Of a stretch of DNA of 64,000 bases, positions 43,745 through 52,805 are shown piece by piece. A program made the translations under genes and the position numbers. Each line of letters begins with the position of its first letter. The stretch's first letter is position 1. Source of the stretch: Nitrospirota bacterium (GTDB lineage Bacteria; Nitrospirota; Thermodesulfovibrionia; Thermodesulfovibrionales; UBA1546); NCBI GenBank assembly GCA_009773185.1, contig WPIF01000009.1, positions 35,307 through 99,306 on the forward strand. The letters run 5' to 3'. The notes below the pieces were generated by a model. It saw only the letters and a program-made list of their open reading frames with translations. It ran no database searches and was not told the origin of the DNA.

Positions 43745-45664
43745 CTACCTCAGCAGCATCAGGGCTATAATAATCAGTATGCCCGTAGCCATTATTGTTG
43801 CATAATGCTGTAAAAACCCTGTCTGCACCTTTCTAATTACCTGGCTGAATCCGCCGATTGCCTTTGGCACTCCATTCACAATTGCCTCTATAATCTTTGC
43901 GTCAGTAATGCCTATAAGTATATTCTTTGCTGTCCATATTGCCGGCCTGACTATTAAAAAGCTGTAAAACTCATCCACATAGTACTTATTAAAAAGAAGC
44001 TTATGCACACCGCTCAGGCCTGCCGCAAGCTTGACAGGTATATCAGTCCTCACCAGATAAAATAATGCTGCAAGCCCTATACCTGAAAACCCCGCAATAA
44101 CTGAGACAGCCATAACCATCCATTCCTCTGAATGAGTGCCGTGGCCCTCAGGATGTCCTAATACAGGTTTCATGAACTCTGTAAAATGAGCCCCTCCCCC
44201 AAGCAGATGAGGTATCCCGACCCAGCCTGATGCAATCGCGCCGACACAAAGAAGAATCAAGGGTATTGTCATAACCTTTGGTGATTCATGAAGATGATGC
44301 TCCTGCTCATGTGTGCCGCGGAATTTCCCATGGAATGTGAGGAATATAAGCCTGAAGGAATAAAATGCTGTAAGGAATGCCACGACCGTGCCAATGGCCC
44401 ATACAAGCTTTCCGACAGGGCTCGGGCCTGAATATGCAAGCCAGAGTATCTCGTCCTTGCTGAAAAACCCTGCAAACCCGGGAACGCCTGCGATGCTCAG
44501 TGAAGCAAGAAGCATGGTCAGGTATGTAACCGGCATATATTTCTTAAGGCCGCCCATCTTCTGCAAATTAAGTTCTCCTGCCATTGCATGCATAACGCTT
44601 CCTGCGCAAAGGAATAAGAGCGCCTTGAAAAATGCATGTGTATAAAGATGGAACACGCCTGCTGAATATGCTCCAACCCCGCATGCAAGGAACATATATC
44701 CAAGCTGGCTTATGGTTGAATAGGCGATAATCCTTTTTATGTCATTTTGCACAAGGCCGATTGTTGCGGCAAAAAGTGATGTTATGGCCCCTGTTAAGGC
44801 AACAACCATTAATGCAGTTTCAGAGAGGCTGAATATCGGACTGCACCTTGCAACAAGGAATACACCTGCCGTGACCATCGTTGCTGCGTGGATAAGCGCG
44901 CTCACAGGCGTCGGGCCTTCCATTGCATCAGGCAGCCAGACATGCAGAGGCATCTGCGCAGATTTGCCTACAGAGCCGCAGAAAAGAAGCAGCGCAATCA
45001 ATGTCATAAGGTGAACATCATATCCAAGGAAATTAACCGTATTATTTGCAAAGCCTCCGGCCTGAGCAAAAACAGGCTCGTAGTAAATTGTCCCGAAGGT
45101 AAGGAATATCATGAAGATTCCGATGCCGAAACCGAAGTCGCCGAAACGGTTTACTATAAACGCCTTTTTGCCTGCGTCAGAGGCCGACTTCTTGTCAAAG
45201 TAATATCCTATGAGGAAGTAAGAACAAAGGCCCACGCCCTCCCATCCGAAATAAAGCTGAAGGAAGTTGTTCGCCATGACGAGCATGAGCATGCAGAATG
45301 TAAAGAGGCTGAGGTATGCAAAGAACCTGTAATATCCCTTATCTCCATGCATGTAACCGACAGAATAGATATGTATAAGCGTGCTGCACGTAGTGACAAC
45401 GATAAGCATAACTACTGTAAGCTGGTCAATAAGGAACCCTACTGAGACCTTGAAGTTCCCTGAGACTATCCATGAGTAAAGGTCCTGATTTATTGTCTTG
45501 CCTGCCATGGTATCAACGAGAGTCATCACTGCGACAACCCATGAACCTGCGACAGCCAGGATTGATACCCAGTGCGCTTTCTCTTTTAAGAAGTTCCTGC
45601 CCAGCAGAATGTTAATCAAAAATGCAGCCAGCGGCAGAAACGGTATTAAAAGATAATTATTCAT
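43745..45664 (-). CDS. nuoL: NADH-quinone oxidoreductase subunit L
   Basis: This 639-residue subunit has the antiporter core (YFGWEGVGLCSYFLIGYYFDK, KSAQMPLHVWLPDAMEGPTPVSALIHAATM, NDIKRIIAYSTISQLGYM). A long C-terminal extension contains the His-rich periplasmic or lateral segment (HEQEHHLHESPKV) and terminal helices of the arm-like helix HL. It pumps protons at the distal end of the membrane arm. Confidence 0.95.
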   Translation of the reverse strand: MNNYLLIPFLPLAAFLINILLGRNFLKEKAHWVSILAVAGSWVVAVMTLVDTMAGKTINQDLYSWIVSGNFKVSVGFLIDQLTVVMLIVVTTCSTLIHIYSVGYMHGDKGYYRFFAYLSLFTFCMLMLVMANNFLQLYFGWEGVGLCSYFLIGYYFDKKSASDAGKKAFIVNRFGDFGFGIGIFMIFLTFGTIYYEPVFAQAGGFANNTVNFLGYDVHLMTLIALLLFCGSVGKSAQMPLHVWLPDAMEGPTPVSALIHAATMVTAGVFLVARCSPIFSLSETALMVVALTGAITSLFAATIGLVQNDIKRIIAYSTISQLGYMFLACGVGAYSAGVFHLYTHAFFKALLFLCAGSVMHAMAGELNLQKMGGLKKYMPVTYLTMLLASLSIAGVPGFAGFFSKDEILWLAYSGPSPVGKLVWAIGTVVAFLTAFYSFRLIFLTFHGKFRGTHEQEHHLHESPKVMTIPLILLCVGAIASGWVGIPHLLGGGAHFTEFMKPVLGHPEGHGTHSEEWMVMAVSVIAGFSGIGLAALFYLVRTDIPVKLAAGLSGVHKLLFNKYYVDEFYSFLIVRPAIWTAKNILIGITDAKIIEAIVNGVPKAIGGFSQVIRKVQTGFLQHYATIMATGILIIIALMLLR

Positions 45665-45683
45665 TTTCCCCTTCCTCTCTGGC

Positions 45684-45704
45684 TTCTGACTTCTGACTTC
45701 TGAC
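45684..45704. repeat. Heptamer tandem repeat TTCTGAC x3
   Basis: Three exact copies of TTCTGAC lie in the nuoK-nuoL spacer. Similar gene-spacer simple repeats (AGCTGACAGCT, TCAGCTATAAGC) occur at 23209, 54005 and 63340. Confidence 0.8.
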
Positions 45705-45709
45705 TTTTC

Positions 45710-46012
45710 TCATCCCTTCATCTCGTTCATCTCATCCACATGCGCAGTGGACTTGTTCCTGAAAAGGGCTATGATAATAGCAAGCCCTATGGCAGCCTCT
45801 GCCGCTGCAACAGTGATAATGAAAAACACAAGTATCTGCCCCCTCAGGTCCTGCAGATAGTGGCTGAAGGCAACGAGGCTGATATTGACCCCGTTGAGCA
45901 TAAGCTCCACGGACATGAACATTATTATGATGTTCTTCCTCGTAAGGAACCCGAACACTCCTATCATGAAGACTGTTGCACTGAGCATCAAATACCAGTT
46001 TAAAGGCACCAT
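45710..46012 (-). CDS. nuoK: NADH-quinone oxidoreductase subunit K
   Basis: This 100-residue subunit has three transmembrane helices and the conserved membrane glutamates in [13 protein letters not shown] and [13 protein letters not shown], part of the E-channel proton path. Its ATG shares one base with the end of nuoJ. Confidence 0.95.
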   Translation of the reverse strand: MVPLNWYLMLSATVFMIGVFGFLTRKNIIIMFMSVELMLNGVNISLVAFSHYLQDLRGQILVFFIITVAAAEAAIGLAIIIALFRNKSTAHVDEMNEMKG

Positions 46013-46530
46013 TAGTGACTCCTCGTTTTTCTCTTTGCAAGCACGATTGCGCCTATGATGGCAATAAGCAGCACCAGCGACGCTATTTCAAACGGGAACA
46101 AATACTCCGTATACAATATCGTTCCCAGGGCCTTTGTATGGGTCGCTTCCTTTATGTATTCGATAGAATACCTGCCGGGCGGCGCAACAAGCACAAAAGA
46201 CCTTATTACATTAATGACGATTGCAAGGATGGCCGCAGAGACAAAAAGCCCTGCAGGCCATGAACCTATAAACCTCTTAACTTTAAGTTCCTCCCTCAGG
46301 TTAAGCAGCAGGACCACAAACAGGAAAAGCACGAGTATTGCTCCTGCATAAACAATCACCTGTATGGCTGCAATGAACTCCGCATTTAAAAACAGGTAAA
46401 GACTCGCTATGTGAAAGAAAAGGAGAAGCATCCACATAACGCTGCGCACAGGGTTCTTCCTTGTGACGACAAGCAGCGAGAGAAGAATTATTACTGCTGC
46501 ATAATAACCAAAAAACAGTTTAGCTAACAC
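46012..46530 (-). CDS. nuoJ: NADH-quinone oxidoreductase subunit J
   Basis: This 172-residue subunit has five transmembrane helices, with the conserved segment [24 protein letters not shown] containing the pi-bulge tyrosine/glycine region of helix 3. It overlaps nuoK by one base and is separated from nuoI by a palindromic repeat. Confidence 0.95.
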   Translation of the reverse strand: MLAKLFFGYYAAVIILLSLLVVTRKNPVRSVMWMLLLFFHIASLYLFLNAEFIAAIQVIVYAGAILVLFLFVVLLLNLREELKVKRFIGSWPAGLFVSAAILAIVINVIRSFVLVAPPGRYSIEYIKEATHTKALGTILYTEYLFPFEIASLVLLIAIIGAIVLAKRKTRSH

Positions 46531-46546
46531 AATGCTCCTTCTCCTC

Positions 46547-46604
46547 TGTCATGCTGAACTTGATTCAGCATCTCATGAGACCCTGAAATAAATTCAGGGT
46601 GACA
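46547..46604. repeat. Two-hairpin palindromic repeat between nuoI and nuoJ
   Basis: Hairpin ATGCTGAA-cttga-TTCAGCAT is followed by CCCTGAA-ataaa-TTCAGGG. The whole is bounded by TGTCA and TGACA inverted ends. The form is like REP-type elements seen between genes in many genomes (recalled, not searched). It may form RNA hairpins protecting nuo mRNA segments. Confidence 0.75.
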
Positions 46605-46608
46605 TTTT

Positions 46609-47160
46609 TCACTTTTCATTCTTTATCCCCTTAAACATTGCCTGCCCTTCATATCCATGGAAGTCCTCTGATTTCGGCCTCCAGAAATCCTTGTAGTACC
46701 TCTCGCCCTTTTTGCCTGTGAAATATTTGTCCCAGTTGGCCAGAAGTTTTTCCTTCGTCATATAAAATTCTTTTCTCGAATAGCCTGAGTATTCGTAATG
46801 CTCACTCAATGAAATGGCCCCGAAAGGACAGGCCTCAACACAGAAGCCGCAGTAAACACACCTGAGAACCTCTATCTCATATCTATCTACAACCTTATTG
46901 TGGTCCTCGCCCTCTGTTGTATAAATATGTATGCACTGTGACGGGCAGTACGCGCCGCAAAGGCCGCACCCGACACATTTCATCTTGCCTTCTTCATTCT
47001 TCGCAAGCGCATGCAGCCCCCTGAATCCGGGCTGGACAGGCCTCTTGACCTTTGGATAGCGTCTCGTAACCGCGGGCGTAAACATTGTTCTGAGGGTCAA
47101 TGCCATGCCCTGCAAGATCTCAATAAAAAATATTGTCCTTATAAGTTTCCCTGCTGTCAT
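46609..47160 (-). CDS. nuoI: NADH-quinone oxidoreductase subunit I
   Basis: This 183-residue peripheral subunit has two [4Fe-4S] motifs, CVGCGLCGAYCPSQC and CVYCGFCVEACPFGA, holding clusters N6a and N6b. An N-terminal amphipathic helix anchors it to the membrane arm. The C-terminal 60 residues (WDKYFTGKKGERYYKDFW) are longer than in E. coli NuoI. Confidence 0.95.
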   Translation of the reverse strand: MTAGKLIRTIFFIEILQGMALTLRTMFTPAVTRRYPKVKRPVQPGFRGLHALAKNEEGKMKCVGCGLCGAYCPSQCIHIYTTEGEDHNKVVDRYEIEVLRCVYCGFCVEACPFGAISLSEHYEYSGYSRKEFYMTKEKLLANWDKYFTGKKGERYYKDFWRPKSEDFHGYEGQAMFKGIKNEK

Positions 47161-47161
47161 T

Positions 47162-48220
47162 TCATCCCTTAACCAGTATTTTCACTACGCCTGTTATAAC
47201 TATATTCAACAGCGCCAATGGTATAAGTATCTTCCACCCTATAGCCATAAGCTGGTCATACCTGTATCTGGGCAGAGTTGCCCTGACCCAGTAATAGAAA
47301 AACATGAATGCATAGACCTTTACAAGAAACCATACAATCCCCGGCACATTCAGCAAAAACGGGATTGCATCTGTAATAAACCTCGGGATGGTCCATCCGC
47401 CCAGAAAGCATATTGCCGAGATTGAAGACATTATCAGCATCCCCGTGTATTCACCGAGGAAAAACATTGCAAACCTGAAACTGCTGTATTCTGTGAAGTA
47501 GCCTGCCACGAGCTCGCTCTCGGCCTCGGGAAGGTCAAAGGGGAGCCTGTTCGTCTCTGCAAATGCAGCGACAACAAATACAAAGAAGCCCAGAAATTGC
47601 GGAATTGCATACATGCCAGTCGGATACTGGTGCTGGGCCCTTACGATATCGGAAAGGTTAAGGGAACCTGCCATAATCATAACCCCGACAAGGCTCAGCC
47701 CCATCGCAATTTCATAACTTATAACCTGTGAGGCTGACCTGAGCCCCCCAAGAAATGCATACTTGGAGTTTGAAGACCATCCCGACACGATGATTCCGTA
47801 AGCCCCGAGGGAAGACATTGCAAAAAGGAAAAGAAGCCCGATATTTATATTGGCAATAACAAACCCTTCAAAAAACGGCAGCACCGCCAATGAGGTCAGG
47901 GCCGAAACAAAAAAGATGACAGGGGCAAGATAGAATAATGGTTTGTCCGCATTTGCCGGGATTATATCTTCCTTGAAAAATAATTTTACGCCGTCTGCAA
48001 TCGGCTGAAGCAGGCCGTGAGGGCCGACTTCTATGGGGCCGAGCCTCACCTGCATATGCCCGATTACTTTACGCTCCCAATAAGTTGCATATGCAACATG
48101 AAGCAATGCTACCGCTATTACAGCGGCAATCTTTAAAAAGATTATTAAAATATTTATCCCGTACTTTATCAGTAAATCCATAGTATCCGGCGCAATAATA
48201 GTCCCGAGGATTTCGTTCAT
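47162..48220 (-). CDS. nuoH: NADH-quinone oxidoreductase subunit H
   Basis: This 352-residue subunit has about eight transmembrane helices and forms part of the quinone chamber. It has YWERKVIGHMQVRLGPIEVGPHGLLQPIADGVKLFFKED, the acidic loop LPFDLPEAESELVAGYFTEYSSF, and a C-terminal YWVRATLPRYRYDQLM. It overlaps nuoG by 4 bases. Confidence 0.95.
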   Translation of the reverse strand: MNEILGTIIAPDTMDLLIKYGINILIIFLKIAAVIAVALLHVAYATYWERKVIGHMQVRLGPIEVGPHGLLQPIADGVKLFFKEDIIPANADKPLFYLAPVIFFVSALTSLAVLPFFEGFVIANINIGLLFLFAMSSLGAYGIIVSGWSSNSKYAFLGGLRSASQVISYEIAMGLSLVGVMIMAGSLNLSDIVRAQHQYPTGMYAIPQFLGFFVFVVAAFAETNRLPFDLPEAESELVAGYFTEYSSFRFAMFFLGEYTGMLIMSSISAICFLGGWTIPRFITDAIPFLLNVPGIVWFLVKVYAFMFFYYWVRATLPRYRYDQLMAIGWKILIPLALLNIVITGVVKILVKG

Positions 48221-50799
48221 GCCAGCACCTTCTCCAGCTTCACTTCATTAGCGTCTATAACAGGGGCCTTTGTCACAGGGTCAATTGTATATTCCATCAG
48301 GCTGAAAGCCCCTTTATCCTCAAAATTATTAGTAAGCATCACGGATAAATTATCAAGTTTATTATCAATATTTACAGGGAGCTCAAGAGAACCGGTCCTT
48401 GTAGATACCCTTGCCATATCGCCTGATTTAAGTGAAAGAGCTTCACCAACAGCAGGGCTGACCCTTGCAACTGCCTCAGGGTATATCTTTACCAATGCAG
48501 GGGCCTTTGTTGACAGCGTCCCCGAATGGAATAAGGGCCTTTCAAGCCTCAGATATAATTTCCCGTCCGGATTTACGCTGCTGCCCTTGTGCATCTGAAT
48601 ATCTTCCATAACGCCCCTTAAGGGCTCGCCCTTATACGGATATATAGCGCCGCCTTTTCCTATCTCTTCATAAGTCAGGTCTCTGTGCAATGGAGAAATC
48701 CTGCTTATCTCCTGAAAAATTTCTTCTGCACCTGAGTAGTCAAGTTTAACGCCCATATTCTTCGCCACCTCTGAGATAATCCTCCAGTCTTCCATCCCTT
48801 CCCTGTTCACGGCCTTTCTCAGACGCTGAATCCTTCTTTCCATATTGGTGAAGGTCCCTTCTTTCTCTGCCCAGCTCAATGCCGGGAAAACAACATCCGC
48901 AAGTTTTCCCGTCTCTGTAAGAAATATATCCTGCACAACAATGAATTCAACATTCTTAAGCGCTGCCTTAACGGCCTTTGAATTCGGAAGATTAAAAACA
49001 GGGTTCTCCCCCATTATATACAATGCCTTTAAGGCATTGCTCTTTGCAGAATCTACCATTTCAAATATCGAAAGCCCCGGCTTTTCAGAGATTGGGGACT
49101 TCCATGCGTTTTCATATCTTTTCCTGAACTCGGCAAAGGAGAGAGGCCTGTAACCCGGCAAAAGGTCGGGTGCGCAGCCCATATCAAGCACTCCCTGCTC
49201 ATTTGCGCGTTCAGAAAGCAGATAGATTCTCGCATTCATGAGATAATTTATTGCTGAAATCAGCATGAGCTTATAACTGCCTCCGCTGCTCTGCGCTATA
49301 TCCTTGCCAAGCACTATGCTGGGCGTCAAAGATTCTGAAAGCGTATCAGTAAAGCGAATGAAATCTTTTTCAGCAATCCCGCAGCCGTTTTCAACTTCTT
49401 TTGCGGATGTGCTTATGTCTTTTATCTTTGCCTCAAGCGCGGGGATGGAGCCTGGAAGCCCTTTTTTATTCTTCAGCGCAGAAACAATGCCCTCAAGCAG
49501 AAGAGTCTCTGTATAAAATCGCGGGCTGACTGTTACGGGGTTAAATTTTTCAAGGCCTTTAATATGCCCGATTGCAAGTATGTTCCCGCCCTTTCTTGAG
49601 CAGGCCCTTATCTGCAGGCCCAGTATCGGATTTATTGCTGTCGGGTCTCCGCCGATTACAAGCACAGAGTCAGAGTTTGAAAGGCCTGATATTATATTTG
49701 CAGTTGCTCCCTGTCCGAAGATGTTCTCAATAAACTTCTGAGTTCCTGCATAACCTGTCCTTGCGGTGCTGTCAATATTATTGGTGCCAAGTGCAACTCT
49801 CATGAATTTCTGGAAAACATAGTTATCTTCATTAGTGCATCTTGGCGAGGCTATCCCTGCTATGGAAGGACCGCCGTACTTATTTTTTATTTCTCCAAGC
49901 CTCTTTGCCGTAAGGCTGATCGCCTCTTCCCATGTGGCCTGTTCAAGCACCCCGTTCTTTTTTATCATCGGGGATGTAAGCCTTTCGCTGCTTCCGACAA
50001 ATTCATAACCAAACCTTCCCCTTGAACAGAGCATCCCGTTGTTGACAGACGAACCTATCTTCGGGATGACCCTTTTAATGCTGTCGTCCCGCACTTGGGC
50101 AATAACCGTGCATCCGACACCGCAATACGGGCATATCGTCTCTGTCTTTTCTTTTACCTGCCAGGGCCTGTAGCTGTGCCTGTGAAGCCTTGACATAATG
50201 GCCCCGACCGGGCATACAGAAACGCAGTTGCCGCAGTATTCGCAGTCATATTTCCCACCTGAGAAAGGCTCCATATGTGAATGCCCGCCCCTGTTTATGA
50301 TAGCAATGGCTGATGCGCCCTGGACGCCATCGCACATCCTTACGCACCTTGTGCACATAACGCACCTTTCCATATTCCTGACAAAAACAGGGTCTTCAAG
50401 GCTCTCGGGCGCCTTTCTCTTTTTCTCTTTATATCTTCCCTTTGCAGGGCCGTACTTTTCCACAAGGTCCTGCAGTTCGCACTCGCCTGCCTTATCGCAG
50501 TAAGGGCAATCCAGCGGATGGTTTATAAGCAGGAATTCCAGTATCCCCCTCCTGACATCAGCTATCTGGGGAGTCTCTGTTCTTACTACCATGCCGTCGG
50601 TAACCATCAAGGTGCATGCTGTCTGGAGCCTTGGTATTTTTTCGACTTCAACCAGGCACAATCTGCATCCGCCATATTTTTCCAGCTGTTCATGGTAACA
50701 GAGCGTAGGTATCTTTATGCCGGCAGACCTTGCGGCCTCAAGCACCGTGACAGGCTTTTCTAATTCAATCTCTTTGCCGTTTATGGTTACTTTTATCAT
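48217..50799 (-). CDS. nuoG: NADH-quinone oxidoreductase subunit G
   Basis: This 860-residue subunit holds, in order, an N-terminal [2Fe-2S] domain (CYHEQLEKYGGCRLC), the His-ligated motif HPLDCPYCDKAGEC (N5-type), two ferredoxin-like motifs (CVMCTRCVRMC, CEYCGNCVSVCPVG), and CPYCGVGC-x27-C as in the N7 motif. A molybdopterin-oxidoreductase fold follows with no bound-metal ligand evident. The ferredoxin pair and CPYCGVGC make it closer to formate-dehydrogenase-like NuoG than to mitochondrial 75 kDa. It is separated from nuoF by the element R3. Confidence 0.93.
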   Translation of the reverse strand: MIKVTINGKEIELEKPVTVLEAARSAGIKIPTLCYHEQLEKYGGCRLCLVEVEKIPRLQTACTLMVTDGMVVRTETPQIADVRRGILEFLLINHPLDCPYCDKAGECELQDLVEKYGPAKGRYKEKKRKAPESLEDPVFVRNMERCVMCTRCVRMCDGVQGASAIAIINRGGHSHMEPFSGGKYDCEYCGNCVSVCPVGAIMSRLHRHSYRPWQVKEKTETICPYCGVGCTVIAQVRDDSIKRVIPKIGSSVNNGMLCSRGRFGYEFVGSSERLTSPMIKKNGVLEQATWEEAISLTAKRLGEIKNKYGGPSIAGIASPRCTNEDNYVFQKFMRVALGTNNIDSTARTGYAGTQKFIENIFGQGATANIISGLSNSDSVLVIGGDPTAINPILGLQIRACSRKGGNILAIGHIKGLEKFNPVTVSPRFYTETLLLEGIVSALKNKKGLPGSIPALEAKIKDISTSAKEVENGCGIAEKDFIRFTDTLSESLTPSIVLGKDIAQSSGGSYKLMLISAINYLMNARIYLLSERANEQGVLDMGCAPDLLPGYRPLSFAEFRKRYENAWKSPISEKPGLSIFEMVDSAKSNALKALYIMGENPVFNLPNSKAVKAALKNVEFIVVQDIFLTETGKLADVVFPALSWAEKEGTFTNMERRIQRLRKAVNREGMEDWRIISEVAKNMGVKLDYSGAEEIFQEISRISPLHRDLTYEEIGKGGAIYPYKGEPLRGVMEDIQMHKGSSVNPDGKLYLRLERPLFHSGTLSTKAPALVKIYPEAVARVSPAVGEALSLKSGDMARVSTRTGSLELPVNIDNKLDNLSVMLTNNFEDKGAFSLMEYTIDPVTKAPVIDANEVKLEKVLA

Positions 50800-50814
50800 A
50801 TGCCCGTAATTCTT

Positions 50815-50952
50815 AAAGACAGGTTATTGTATTCGAGCGGTTTTATTTTGCCGATAGTCATAAGTTTATTTCTAAATAAAAAAGAGGCAAAATACCTCGG
50901 AGTCCCGATTTTATCGGGACGAGAATGAGCGAGAACATGATAACCTGGCTTT
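50815..50952 (+). repeat. Dispersed structured element, copy R3 (nuoF-nuoG spacer)
   Basis: Outer arms AAAGACAGGTTAT (50815-50827) and ATAACCTGGCTTT (50940-50952) pair with one mismatch; the outer arm abuts the nuoF stop codon. Inside lie GAGCGGTTTTATTTTGCCGATAGTC, GAGGCAAAATACC, then CTCG-GAG-TCCCGAT-ttt-ATCGGGA-CGAG and GAATGAGCGAGAA. It is antisense to nuo transcription. Confidence 0.85.
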
Positions 50953-52212
50953 CTATTTAAATCTGCATTTCGCATTTTTTATGTGTTCCTCAAATTCAGG
51001 CCTGAAATGTTTTATAAAATTCTGCACAACAGATGCTGCCCCGTCTCCCAGCGGGCAGAATGTCTTGCCCATCATATTGCCGGAAACAGAGAGCATCAAA
51101 TCTATGTCTCCTTCCATCCCTTCACCGCCCTCTACCCTTCCAAGAATGCTCCTTAACCACCCTGTCCCTTCACGGCATGGGGTGCACTTGCCGCATGATT
51201 CATGTTCAAGAAACTTTAATATCCTGTAACATACCTTCACAAGGCACACACTCTCATCCATGACTATCACAGCGCCTGAGCCGAGCATGCTGCCGTGCTT
51301 GGGCATATTGACAAAGTCCATGGGGCAGTCTATCTTGTCAGGAGGAAGAATCGGCGTTGTAGCGCCGCCAGGAATAACTGCCTTGAGTTTCCTGCCGCCC
51401 TTTATCCCGCCGCAGTGAGTGTAGATAATATCACGGAGGATTGTACCCATAGGCAATTCATATACCCCTGGTTTTTCGACATGCCCGCTGACGCAATAAA
51501 GCTTCGGCCCCGGACAGTCAGGGGTTCCTATCTTTGAATAGGCATCCCCTCCTATTTCGATAATATAAGGAAGGTTGGAAAGTGTTTCAACATTATTTAC
51601 TACTGTAGGTTTTGCAAATACTCCGACATTGACCGGGAACGGAGGCTTAATCCTCGGCTGTCCCTTGTCCCCTTCAAGTGATTCTATTAAAGCAGTTTCC
51701 TCTCCGCATATATATGCGCCGGCTCCCTGATGCACAGCAAGATGGAATTTAATCCCCTTGCCTAAAATATTGTCTCCCAGGAAACCATTATCATTTGCCT
51801 GTTTGATTGCCCTGTTAAGAATATTTTTGGCCTCGGGATATTCACCCCTGAGGTATATATATCCGTATTCTGCTCCAAGCGCATAACCTGATATTGCCAT
51901 GCCCTCGATAAGAAGATGGGGATTTTTTTCAAGTATCGGCCGGTCCTTAAAGGTCCCAGGCTCCCCTTCATCAGCGTTACAGAGAAGATATTTCGGGAAC
52001 TTGGGGTCTGCAGATGCAAAGGTCCATTTCATCGCAACAGGAAAGCCTGCGCCTCCGCGCCCCCTCAGCCCTGCTTTTTTCACTTCCTCGATAATCTCCT
52101 TGGGCTGTTTTTCAAGGGCCTTTGGAAGATTGCTGTATCCCCCGGCTTTCTTATACTCATTAATATCAGCCGAGTCAGGGTTTTCTATGTTTTTTAATAA
52201 TACTTTTCCCAT
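50953..52212 (-). CDS. nuoF: NADH-quinone oxidoreductase subunit F
   Basis: This 419-residue NADH dehydrogenase subunit has FMN/NADH binding at GLRGRGGAGFPVAMKW and NADEGEPGTFKDR, plus YIYLRGEYP. The N3 [4Fe-4S] motif is ESCGKCTPCREG near residue 345 with a fourth Cys in TFCPLGDG. It accepts hydride from NADH. It is flanked on both sides by dispersed elements (R3 downstream, R4 upstream), unlike the tightly packed nuoA-E and nuoG-N blocks. Confidence 0.95.
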   Translation of the reverse strand: MGKVLLKNIENPDSADINEYKKAGGYSNLPKALEKQPKEIIEEVKKAGLRGRGGAGFPVAMKWTFASADPKFPKYLLCNADEGEPGTFKDRPILEKNPHLLIEGMAISGYALGAEYGYIYLRGEYPEAKNILNRAIKQANDNGFLGDNILGKGIKFHLAVHQGAGAYICGEETALIESLEGDKGQPRIKPPFPVNVGVFAKPTVVNNVETLSNLPYIIEIGGDAYSKIGTPDCPGPKLYCVSGHVEKPGVYELPMGTILRDIIYTHCGGIKGGRKLKAVIPGGATTPILPPDKIDCPMDFVNMPKHGSMLGSGAVIVMDESVCLVKVCYRILKFLEHESCGKCTPCREGTGWLRSILGRVEGGEGMEGDIDLMLSVSGNMMGKTFCPLGDGAASVVQNFIKHFRPEFEEHIKNAKCRFK

Positions 52213-52233
52213 GTCCTACTTTTCACCGCTTAC

Positions 52234-52338
52234 AAAATAAAGGTCATAGTATTTGAGCGGTTTTATCCCGAAAGCATTCGGGATTCCTCGGAGGGCGGCA
52301 GCCCGAGAATGAGCGAAAATGCTATGCCCTTTATTTTT
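52234..52338 (+). repeat. Dispersed structured element, copy R4, short form (nuoE-nuoF spacer)
   Basis: Outer arms AAAATAAAGGTCATAGTATTT and AAAATGCTATGCCCTTTATTTT pair almost fully. The inner helix is ATCCCGAA/TTCGGGAT in place of the TTTTGCC/GGCAAAA helix of other copies, and the variable middle is absent. The CTCG-GAG-GGC-ggca-GCC-CGAG hairpin and GAATGAGCGAAAA are kept. It ends three bases from the nuoE stop codon. Confidence 0.85.
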
Positions 52339-52340
52339 CT

Positions 52341-52805
52341 TCACTTATATTTCCCCAGTATCTCTTCTATATATTTCTCTGTTAAATTTTCATAAAAATC
52401 ATCATTCACAAGCATTGCAGGAGCAGTCCCGCACGCTCCTATGCATTCCATTATAACCATCGAAAATCTTCCGTCAGAGGTTGTCCCCCCCGGCTCAAGG
52501 CCATGTTTATTTTTCAGAAAATCAACAAGCTTCTCTGCGCCAAGTATCATGCACGAAACATTTGTGCAAAGCTGGACAATATTCCTTCCCATCGGCTTAT
52601 GTTTATACATTACATAGAATGTGGCAACACCTCTTGCAATTGCCTTTGGAACTCCGAGAATCTCTGAAACAGCCTCATAAGCCTCAGGGCTTAAATGCCC
52701 GAATTCCCTCTGGGCAATATAAAGGGCAGGCAAAAGCGCGGCCCTTGCATTAGGGTATTTCTGCCTTATCTCATTCAGTTCTTTTACGGCTGCTTCATTA
52801 AGCAT
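52341..52805 (-). CDS. nuoE: NADH-quinone oxidoreductase subunit E
   Basis: This 154-residue thioredoxin-fold subunit carries the N1a [2Fe-2S] cluster with ligands in CTNVSC and CIGAC, typical ARGVATFYVMYKHKP upstream, and the helix LPALYIAQREFGHLS. ATG 52805 is chosen because it overlaps the nuoD stop (TAATG), the usual coupling; upstream in-frame ATGs would extend into nuoD. Confidence 0.94.
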   Translation of the reverse strand: MLNEAAVKELNEIRQKYPNARAALLPALYIAQREFGHLSPEAYEAVSEILGVPKAIARGVATFYVMYKHKPMGRNIVQLCTNVSCMILGAEKLVDFLKNKHGLEPGGTTSDGRFSMVIMECIGACGTAPAMLVNDDFYENLTEKYIEEILGKYK

